Source: Mycobacteriaceae bacterium
GTDB lineage: Bacteria; Actinomycetota; Actinomycetes; Mycobacteriales; Mycobacteriaceae
DNA length: 29,423 nucleotides
NCBI GenBank assembly: GCA_013362555.1
Contig: JABFVX010000121.1
Location: 1 to 29,423, forward strand
Direction: 5' to 3'
The first letter of the stretch is position 1. Every line of letters begins with the position of its first letter. Below, piece by piece: positions 22,932 to 28,588 of the stretch. Position numbers and translations under genes: made by a program. The notes under the pieces were generated by a model. The model ran no database searches and was not told the DNA's origin. It was given only the letters and a program-made list of their open reading frames with translations.

Positions 22932-23593
22932 CCGCGGAGTTCGCCCTGCTGCGCAGTCTCGATCCGGCGGATCGCCGCCAGGTCCTCGCCTCGTGTACGC
23001 CGCGGCGGTTCAAGCGCCGCGAGGTTCTCTGCCACGAGGGCGATCCCGGCGACAGCTTGCACCTGGTCCAGTCGGGGCGGCTGCTGATCCGAGTGGCGAC
23101 CCCGCTGGGCCACACCGCGACGCTGACCATGATCGGGCCGGGCGATTCCTTCGGGGAACTGGCACTGCTCAGCGCCGACGCCAAGCGGACGGCCACGGTG
23201 GAAGCAGCGGAGAGCGCGGAGACCCTCGCGCTCAGCCGGGCCCGTTTCGACACGCTGCGCGCGTCCAGCCCCGCCGTCGACCGGATGCTCACCGCCGGCC
23301 TGGTCGCCCAGGTCAGGCGGCTTTCGACGACCGTGCTCGAAGCGCTGGACCTGCCCGTCGAGGCGCGGGTGGTGCGCAGGCTGGCCGACCTCGCCCGCAT
23401 CTACGGCGGCCCGGCGCCGGTCGCCGAGGTCCGCCTCACCCAGGACGACCTGGCCTCGATGGCGGGCACCACCCGCGTCACCGCCAACCGGGTGCTGCGC
23501 GACCTGGAGCAGCGCGGCATCGTCACCCTGCACCGCGGCCGCGTCATCGTCACCGACCGCGCCCGACTGTCGGCCGCCGCGGCCAACCCGTGA
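22928..23593 (+). CDS. CRP/FNR-family cyclic-nucleotide-binding regulator
   Basis: 221 residues. The N-terminal cyclic-nucleotide-binding barrel has GDSLHLVQSGRL and the phosphate-binding cassette FGELALLSADAKRTAT with Glu77 and Arg87-Thr88, the residues that hold cAMP in CRP. The C-terminal winged helix includes LTQDDLASMAGTTRVTANRVLRDL (about 165-190). No Fe-S cysteines of the FNR type are present. ATG 22928 overlaps the cyclase stop, so this regulator and the enzyme that makes its likely ligand form one operon. Targets are unknown; the operon's own promoter is one candidate. Confidence 0.94.
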   Translation: MTAEFALLRSLDPADRRQVLASCTPRRFKRREVLCHEGDPGDSLHLVQSGRLLIRVATPLGHTATLTMIGPGDSFGELALLSADAKRTATVEAAESAETLALSRARFDTLRASSPAVDRMLTAGLVAQVRRLSTTVLEALDLPVEARVVRRLADLARIYGGPAPVAEVRLTQDDLASMAGTTRVTANRVLRDLEQRGIVTLHRGRVIVTDRARLSAAAANP

Positions 23594-23603
23594 ACTACGT
23601 GAG

Positions 23604-23654
23604 TCCGGAATGACCCGTGACGTGCGCTGGGCGCACGCCGCGGGTCATTCCGGA
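23604..23654. repeat. Palindromic repeat family A, copy 12
   Basis: 23-base arms beginning TCCGGAATGACC, loop CTGGG, two unpaired positions (GTGACG against CGCCGC). CCGGA/TCCGG replaces the usual CCAGA/TCTGG on both arms. It starts 10 bases after the CRP-type gene stop. Confidence 0.94.
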
Positions 23655-23793
23655 GGTCCGCTGCGCGCTGTGTAACCGCGGATACACACCGAGTGTCGCG
23701 GCGATGGCGGTAGCGCGCGGCCGGACCCGCCAGTATCGATGTCACACCCCACGCCGACCGCCGGAGTCGGCGGCGAAATCCTTGGAGCAGAAC

Positions 23794-24075
23794 ATGATCA
23801 GCACAATCCGTCGGACCGCGAGCGTCCTCGCCGCCTTCGCCCTGGTCGGCGGCGCAGGCGCCGGTATCGCCACCGCCGCACCCGCGACGACCGGACCGCA
23901 CGCGGCGTCCATCGGCGTTCGCACCTGGTTCGACCCGGCGTGCCAGTGGCACAACGGCTTCAACTGGCATTACTACTCCTACTGCGACCGCAGCTACTGG
24001 CACGGCAGCCACCACCGCGACTGGGAGTCCTTCGACCGCCGCCACCGCGGCTACGACTACCACTGGCGCCACTGA
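23794..24075 (+). CDS. Small secreted His/Trp/Tyr-rich protein
   Basis: 93 residues. The signal peptide MISTIRRTASVLAAFALVG... ends near ATA-A. The mature chain of about 65 residues is dominated by His, Trp, Tyr, Arg and Asp, with clusters such as WHNGFNWHYYSYC and WHGSHHRDWESF and two cysteines. Such composition could bind metal ions or cell-wall glycans; no family is recognised. GGAG lies about seven bases before ATG 23794. It is located between repeat copies 12 and 13 as a single-gene unit. Confidence 0.85.
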   Translation: MISTIRRTASVLAAFALVGGAGAGIATAAPATTGPHAASIGVRTWFDPACQWHNGFNWHYYSYCDRSYWHGSHHRDWESFDRRHRGYDYHWRH

Positions 24076-24088
24076 CGCCTGCCGCCGA

Positions 24089-24129
24089 CATGACCCGTGA
24101 CGTGCGCCCAGCGCACGTCACGGGTCATG
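24089..24129. repeat. Palindromic repeat family A, copy 13 (core only)
   Basis: 18-base perfect arms, CATGACCCGTGACGTGCG and complement, loop CCCAG. The outer TCCAGA segment is missing on both sides, as in copy 11. It lies between the secreted-protein stop and the stop of a minus-strand gene remnant. Confidence 0.95.
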
Positions 24130-24144
24130 CGCGCAGGATGCGGC

Positions 24145-24354
24145 TCAGCGCGGGAAGGTCCGGTCGAAGTAGCTCTTCAGGTCGGCGGCGACATCACCCC
24201 GTTCGGGATCAGGGTTCGTACATGGTAATAAGATCTCGCGAAAGCAGCTGACTCCCTTGGCCTTTCCGCCAGTGGGAACGTCCCGAATTGTCGATGCGTC
24301 CGGCACGACCCGCGAGCTGCCGCCGAAGGCGTGCCACGGGTCGTTGCGGAGGTA
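24145..24354 (-). pseudogene. Remnant of an unidentified minus-strand gene (C-terminal part)
   Basis: An open frame of 69 codons ends in the stop at 24145-24147. It reads through NDPWHAFGGSS and EILLPCTNPDPERGD and ends LKSYFDRTFPR, a credible protein C-terminus. It begins right after an in-frame TAG and has no ATG; a GTG at 24306 would give 53 residues. The stop is followed by repeat copy 13, as for intact genes here. The upstream end coincides with a degenerate repeat-like palindrome, so the 5' part may have been lost by rearrangement there. Alternatives are a small intact gene from GTG 24306 or chance. Confidence 0.35.
24299..24350. repeat. Degenerate family A-like palindrome (copy 14, doubtful)
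   Basis: Left arm TCCGGCACGACCCGCGAG and right arm ending CACGGGTCGTTGCGGA resemble the family, but the centre is diverged and the loop does not fit. It lies within the open frame of the gene remnant and just upstream of the AraC gene. It is either an old copy or a chance match. Confidence 0.4.
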
Positions 24355-24368
24355 CTAGAATTGCGGCG

Positions 24369-25073
24369 GTGGAACTACCGTTCGAGACTCGCGGTTCCGA
24401 GTCGCCGCTGGTCGACACGGTGTGGTCGTGCCGCAGCGGGGCGGTCGCGGAAATGACCTCGGTGGCCTCCGAGACGTGGGGCCTGGTGTTCTGGGAGCAG
24501 CACGACACGGCGCACGCCGCGGTCGTCGGGCCCGAAACACGCTCGGACACCGTCGCGGTCCCCGTCGAGGCGAACTATGTCGGCATTCAATTCGCGGTAG
24601 GCGTGTCGCTGCGCGCGACCGCGACGCCCGATCTGGTCGACGGCGGGATCATCCTTCCCGATACGACGCACCGCACGTTCCGGCTGGACGGCGCCCGCTG
24701 GGAGATACCGAGTCCGGACGACGCCGAGGCTCTCGCCGACCGGCTTCTCCGCGACGGCGCCATCGTCCGCGATCCACTCGTGGCGGACGTCATGCGGGGC
24801 CGCCGCCCGCCGGTCGCCGACCGGACCGTCGAACGCCGCTTCCGAATGGCGACGGGCCTCACCCAAGGCGCGGTGCGGCAGATCGGACGCGCCCGATCTG
24901 CGGCATTGCTGCTCCACTCGGGCGCCCTCGAGAGCCAGGTCGTGGCGGCCCTCGGCTACTACGACGAACCCCACCTGGCGCGGGCCTTGCGGCGCTACGT
25001 CGGCCACACCGCAGGGCAGCTGCGCCGCGGCCTCGACAACGCGATCGCACTCGATCTGCAGGCACACCCCTGA
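24369..25073 (+). CDS. AraC-family transcriptional regulator
   Basis: 234 residues. An N-terminal cupin-like half ends at about residue 130 with LPDTTHRTFRLDG; the C-terminal half is a pair of HTHs: VERRFRMATGLTQGAVRQIGRA and ALESQVVAALGYYDEPHLARALRRYVGHTAGQLRR, the second being the classic AraC signature. Inducer and targets are unknown. GTG 24369 has TAGAAT seven bases upstream and no Shine-Dalgarno: leaderless. The open frame extends to 24288 but through the repeat-like palindrome, so the shorter start is preferred. Confidence 0.88.
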   Translation: MELPFETRGSESPLVDTVWSCRSGAVAEMTSVASETWGLVFWEQHDTAHAAVVGPETRSDTVAVPVEANYVGIQFAVGVSLRATATPDLVDGGIILPDTTHRTFRLDGARWEIPSPDDAEALADRLLRDGAIVRDPLVADVMRGRRPPVADRTVERRFRMATGLTQGAVRQIGRARSAALLLHSGALESQVVAALGYYDEPHLARALRRYVGHTAGQLRRGLDNAIALDLQAHP

Positions 25074-25105
25074 CGACTGAGCAGGCAACGCGCTCGAGAA
25101 CGGTC

Positions 25106-25175
25106 GGGAGAGCGCACACTCCGCGAGGAGAACCGGCGCAAGTGCGCATTTTCCGAGGAAAGTGTGCGCTCTCCC
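25106..25175. terminator. Long hairpin between convergent AraC and reductase genes
   Basis: Perfect 15-base arms (GGGAGAGCGCACACT at 25106-25120 and its complement at 25161-25175) enclose 40 bases that contain a smaller GCGCA/TGCGC stem. It is unrelated in sequence to families A and B. It lies between the convergent stops at 25073 and 25197, where a bidirectional terminator is expected. Confidence 0.75.
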
Positions 25176-25196
25176 TAGTGCCGAGGTACGCCGCCG

Positions 25197-25772
25197 CTAG
25201 CGCACGACGTCGTACACCAACTTCGCGACACCGTTCGAGTAGGTTGCGGACTCACGCAAGCGCAATTGCTGCCGGTCCCGGTCGGCTCGACTGAACAGAC
25301 CCTTGCCCGCCCCCAGCAGCACCGGGAACACCAGCAAGTTGTACCGGTCGATGAGATCGGCGTCCGCCAGCCGCCGCGCCAACTCGGCGCTGCCGTGGAT
25401 GAAGATGCCGCCGCCGTCGCCCTGCTTGAGCTCCGCGACCTCCGCGGCCGACCGCAAGATGGTGATCTGCCCCCAGCCTTCGATCAGGTCGTCGTCGGTC
25501 AGACTGGTCGAGACGACATACTTGGGGAGATCCCGATAGGCGGCATGGTCCTCGGAGTCGCGCCAAATCGGGGCGAACGCCTCGTAGCTGGTCCGGCCGA
25601 ACATCAGCGCCGTGGTGTCGGCGAGTTCCTCGCCCTTCAGCGAATACGCCTCCGGCACGAACTCGGTCTCCATCACCCAGCCGCCGCTGCGGTGCCCCTC
25701 GGCCTTCCCGCCCGGCGAGTCCACGACACCGTCGAGCGACATAAACCCTGTGTAAACCAATTCCCGAGCCAC
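25197..25772 (-). CDS. Dihydrofolate reductase-like (RibD C-terminal domain) protein
   Basis: 191 residues of the RibD_C (PF01872) superfamily, common in actinobacteria as stand-alone proteins. Signatures: start VYTGFMSLDGVVD, ALMFGRTSYEAFAPIW, VVSTSL, GGIFIHGSAELARRL and the closing LLVFPVLLGAGKGLF. Members are NADPH-dependent reductases of uncertain substrate and are not the essential folate enzyme. GTG 25772 has AGGAGG five bases upstream. The gene stands alone, divergent from carbonic anhydrase across about 219 bases in which no regulatory motif was recognised. Confidence 0.93.
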   Translation of the reverse strand: MARELVYTGFMSLDGVVDSPGGKAEGHRSGGWVMETEFVPEAYSLKGEELADTTALMFGRTSYEAFAPIWRDSEDHAAYRDLPKYVVSTSLTDDDLIEGWGQITILRSAAEVAELKQGDGGGIFIHGSAELARRLADADLIDRYNLLVFPVLLGAGKGLFSRADRDRQQLRLRESATYSNGVAKLVYDVVR

Positions 25773-25991
25773 AACATCCTCCTCGTCTACCCGGCGGTCA
25801 TCGCCGCGGACCAGCCTACGGCCCACGCCGGGAACAGTCTTGGACGAAACCGACACAGTCCGCCACCGCAACCGCCTGACCGACGCCACCGTTTGACTCA
25901 CCGTAAATCGATGGGTCGATCACCACACCGGAGTCCGCGATGGTCTATGCACCCATGCGCATCCACGAATACCCGGCGAGAAGGCGTGATC

Positions 25992-26486
25992 ATGACTGTC
26001 ACCGATGAGTACCTGGCCAACAACGCCGCCTACGCGGCCCAGTTCAGCGGACCGCTGCCACTGCCGCCGAGCAGGCACGTGGCCGTCGTCGCCTGCATGG
26101 ACGCCCGCCTGGACGTGTACCGCATTCTGGGGCTGCGCGAAGGGGAAGCACACGTCATCCGCAACGCGGGTGGCGTCGTGACCGACGACGAGGTCCGCTC
26201 GCTGGCGATCAGTCAGCGTCTGCTCGGCACGACCGAGATCATCCTCATCCACCACACCGACTGCGGAATGCTGACCTTCACCGACGACGACTTCAAGCAA
26301 TCCATCCAGCACGAGACCGGCATCAAGCCCGCGTGGGCCGCCGAGGCGTTCGCCGACCTCGACGACGACGTCAGGCAGTCGATCCGCCGCATCGAGACCA
26401 GCCCGTTCATCACCAAGACCACATCGCTGCGAGGGTTCGTGTTCGACGTGGCCACCGGCAAACTGCTCGAAGTCGCCCCGGCCTGA
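25992..26486 (+). CDS. canA: Beta-class carbonic anhydrase (Rv1284-like)
   Basis: 164 residues, almost the same length as M. tuberculosis Rv1284. Zinc ligands are Cys35 (ACMDAR), His88 and Cys91 (HHTDCGM); the Asp37-Arg39 dyad is intact. It interconverts CO2 and bicarbonate in the cytosol, supplying carboxylases and helping pH control. The N-terminus MTVTDEYLANNA matches the family start, fixing ATG 25992; AAGG lies about eight bases before it. Where Rv1284 has, as I recall, RNAGC, this protein has RNAGG. It is followed by repeat copy 15. Confidence 0.95.
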   Translation: MTVTDEYLANNAAYAAQFSGPLPLPPSRHVAVVACMDARLDVYRILGLREGEAHVIRNAGGVVTDDEVRSLAISQRLLGTTEIILIHHTDCGMLTFTDDDFKQSIQHETGIKPAWAAEAFADLDDDVRQSIRRIETSPFITKTTSLRGFVFDVATGKLLEVAPA

Positions 26487-26493
26487 CCCATCT

Positions 26494-26544
26494 TTCAGAA
26501 CGACCCGTGACATGCGTTCAGCGCATGTCACGGGTCGTTTTGGA
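26494..26544. repeat. Palindromic repeat family A, copy 15
   Basis: 23-base arms beginning TTCAGAACGACC, loop TTCAG. GACATGCG and CGCATGTC replace GACGTGCG and CGCACGTC: a compensated change. Two outer mismatches would be G-U pairs or close to it in plus-strand RNA. It starts eight bases after the carbonic anhydrase stop. Confidence 0.95.
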
Positions 26545-26595
26545 TGATCGAAGGGCGCGCAGTTTACTGCGTGCAACATTGTCTTGTCGCAATAC

Positions 26596-26612
26596 TTACG
26601 GTATCTTTACGG
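26596..26612. promoter_or_regulatory. Direct repeat TTACGG-N5-TTACGG
   Basis: Two copies of TTACGG with an 11-base period in an AT-richer patch (26565-26612) upstream of the K+/H+ antiporter operon. Direct repeats at one helical turn are the usual binding pattern of OmpR-type response regulators (MtrA, KdpE, PhoP). Which regulator, if any, is not known. Confidence 0.4.
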
Positions 26613-26620
26613 CGTGGCTT

Positions 26621-26707
26621 CCGGGGAGCCGATTCGCAACCCCGGTCCGGTTGGGGGCCGGGTGAACAGGCGCCGGAGGTGGCCGAACATGCCCCGGCCG
26701 TAGCTAA
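26621..26707 (+). promoter_or_regulatory. Structured leader resembling part of a ydaO (c-di-AMP) riboswitch
   Basis: CCGGGG...CCCCGG hairpin containing GGGGAGCC, then GGGTGAA (26660-26666), then GGCCGAAC (26681-26688) and TAGCTAA (26701-26707). The order of these short boxes recalls the conserved boxes of the ydaO/yuaA leader as I remember them, but the middle segment is much shorter than usual. It lies before a K+/H+ antiporter operon, a known type of c-di-AMP target. It conflicts with a leaderless start at 26717. Treat as a hypothesis. Confidence 0.2.
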
Positions 26708-26716
26708 AGTCGAGAT

Positions 26717-27199
26717 GTGAACGTTGAGGTGACACGGTTGCCGGGTATCGGTTGGCGCAGGGAATTCGCAACGGAGAAAGGGGGTCGCCGGATCGGCGTC
26801 GTCGAACACCGCGACGGCGCCGTCGACTTGATCGTCAGCAAATCCGGCAATCCCGAAGCGGCCGAACAGATCTCACTGTCGGCGCGCGAAGTGTCCGTCC
26901 TCGCCAATCTGCTCGGGGCCCCACAGTTGGTGGCCAGGTTGCAGGATGAGCACCGCGACCTGGACGGGGTCACGACAACGCAGATTTCGCTGCGCGGCGG
27001 CTCGGTCTACGACGGGCGCACGCTCGGCGAAACCAAGATGCGCACTCGCACAAAAGCATCCGTTGTCGCGGTCGTTCGCGCCGGGCAGCCGATCGCCTCC
27101 CCCGGACCGGAATTCGCTTTGATCGCAGGCGATGTGCTGGTCGTCGTCGGCACCGACGACGGCCTCGACGCCGCGGCGAACATCCTCCGGGACGGCTGA
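26717..27199 (+). CDS. Regulatory TrkA-C (RCK-C) subunit of a CPA2 antiporter, KhtT-like
   Basis: 160 residues: an N-terminal domain of about 75 residues beginning VTRLPGIGWRREF and a C-terminal RCK-C domain (SLRGGSVYDGRTLGE, then AGDVLVVVGTDDGLDAAANIL). KhtT-type proteins sit on the cytosolic face of the antiporter and gate it in response to ligands such as c-di-AMP and to pH. M. tuberculosis Rv3237c is the likely counterpart. GTG 26717 has TAAAGT six bases upstream and no good Shine-Dalgarno. The antiporter gene starts four bases after the stop. Confidence 0.92.
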   Translation: MNVEVTRLPGIGWRREFATEKGGRRIGVVEHRDGAVDLIVSKSGNPEAAEQISLSAREVSVLANLLGAPQLVARLQDEHRDLDGVTTTQISLRGGSVYDGRTLGETKMRTRTKASVVAVVRAGQPIASPGPEFALIAGDVLVVVGTDDGLDAAANILRDG

Positions 27200-27203
27200 G
27201 GCC

Positions 27204-28469
27204 ATGCTGGCACACGAGACCGCGCTGGCGCTGATACAGCTGGGCGCGGTCCTGCTGGGGCTTGGCCTGCTGGGACGGATCGCGGGGCGCATCGGGCTGT
27301 CGCCGATCCCGCTGTACCTGATCGGCGGGTTGGCGTTCGGCACCGGCGGCGTCATCGAACTCACCCACGTCGACGTGTTCATCCACCTCGCCAGCGAGAT
27401 CGGCGTCGTGCTGCTGCTACTGCTCCTCGGGCTGGAATACAGTGCGTCGGAACTGATTACCGGAATGCGGCAATCGTGGGCCGCGGGCGTCGTCGACCTC
27501 GTGCTCAACGCCACCCCCGGCGTCGTCGTGGCGCTCGTGCTCGGGTGGGGCGCGACCGGCGCGATCGCCATGGCCGGGGTCACCTACATCTCCTCGTCCG
27601 GCATCGTCGCGAAAGTCCTGCGCGACCTGGGCCGCCTCGGCAACCGGGAGACCCCGACCATCCTGGCGATCCTGGTGTTCGAGGACCTCGTCATGGCCGG
27701 ATACCTGCCCGTGCTCACCGCCGTGCTCGCCGGGGTCGGGTTCGCGGCAGGCCTGCAGACGCTCGGGGTGGCGCTGTTGGCGGTGACTGTCGTGCTCGTG
27801 GTGGCCCTGCGGTACGGCCGCATCGTATCTGCCCTCATCGACAGCAGCGACCGGGAAATCTTCCTGCTCAAGGTGTTGGGCTCGGCGCTGCTCGTGGCGG
27901 GGGTCGCATCGCTGGTGCAGGTGTCGGCCGCCGTCGGCGCGTTCCTGCTCGGGATCGCGATCTCCGATTCGACAGCCCACAACGCCACAAAACTCCTCGA
28001 ACCCCTGCGGGACTTGTTCGCCGCGCTGTTCTTCGTGCTGTTCGGCCTGAGCACCGATCCGGCGAGCATCCCGCCGGTGCTGGGCTGGGCCTGTCTGCTG
28101 GCCGTCGCCACCACCGCCACCAAGATCGCCACCGGCTGGTGGGCAGCGAAGCGCGCCGGGGTGTCCCCGCGCGGCCGCGCCCGGGCAGGAACCGCTCTGG
28201 TGGCGCACGGCGAGTTCTCCATCGTGATCGCGGGGCTCGCCGTCACCGCGGGCGCCGTCCCCGCGGGCTTCACGGCACTCGCCACCACGTACGTCCTGGT
28301 CATGGCGGTGGCCGGCCCGATCGCCGCCCGCATCGTGGAACCGGTGGTCGAATGGCGGGCCCGGCGGCGCACACCGCAGCGGGCTGCCGCCCCGGACGCG
28401 TCCGAGCCCAACCTCCCGCCCGCGAGCGCGCCGACCCAAGCTCCGAGAATGCAGCCGGCAGAGAGCTGA
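27204..28469 (+). CDS. CPA2-family K+(Na+)/H+ antiporter, KhtU/KefB-like
   Basis: 421 residues, about 12-13 hydrophobic helices. Motifs are LLLLLLGLEYSASEL (helix ends typical of Kef proteins), YISSSGIVAKVLRDLGR, LVFEDLVMAGYLPVL (ED pair in the ion path) and FFVLFGLSTDP. The C-terminal tail after residue 385 is short, polar and Pro-rich and lacks the RCK-N domain of E. coli KefB; that function is supplied by the separate upstream subunit. The pair corresponds to Rv3237c-Rv3236c of M. tuberculosis. It exports K+ in exchange for H+, aiding pH and K+ homeostasis. ATG 27204 starts four bases after the upstream stop. Confidence 0.94.
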   Translation: MLAHETALALIQLGAVLLGLGLLGRIAGRIGLSPIPLYLIGGLAFGTGGVIELTHVDVFIHLASEIGVVLLLLLLGLEYSASELITGMRQSWAAGVVDLVLNATPGVVVALVLGWGATGAIAMAGVTYISSSGIVAKVLRDLGRLGNRETPTILAILVFEDLVMAGYLPVLTAVLAGVGFAAGLQTLGVALLAVTVVLVVALRYGRIVSALIDSSDREIFLLKVLGSALLVAGVASLVQVSAAVGAFLLGIAISDSTAHNATKLLEPLRDLFAALFFVLFGLSTDPASIPPVLGWACLLAVATTATKIATGWWAAKRAGVSPRGRARAGTALVAHGEFSIVIAGLAVTAGAVPAGFTALATTYVLVMAVAGPIAARIVEPVVEWRARRRTPQRAAAPDASEPNLPPASAPTQAPRMQPAES

Positions 28470-28473
28470 AGCC

Positions 28474-28530
28474 ACGTCCAGGATGACCCGTGACGTGCGT
28501 TAGGCGCACGTCACGGGTCATTCTGGACGT
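28474..28530. repeat. Palindromic repeat family A, copy 16
   Basis: 26-base arms beginning ACGTCCAGGATGACC, loop TTAGG, a single mismatch that is a G-U pair in plus-strand RNA. The outer ACGT pairs with ACGT on the other side, beyond the shared core. It starts five bases after the antiporter stop. Confidence 0.97.
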
Positions 28531-28588
28531 CGGAATTACCTAGACGCTACCGATGAACAGCGGTGGCCGCCTTTCGATACTCCCCTTT

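Noticed and set aside
25938..26006. Short upstream ORF before carbonic anhydrase starting at ATG 25938
   Set aside because: It overlaps the carbonic anhydrase start in another frame, has no ribosome site and no conserved peptide feature that I recognise.
2255..28530. CRISPR array
   Set aside because: The repeated elements are dispersed palindromes between genes, not regularly spaced direct repeats with spacers, and no cas genes are present.
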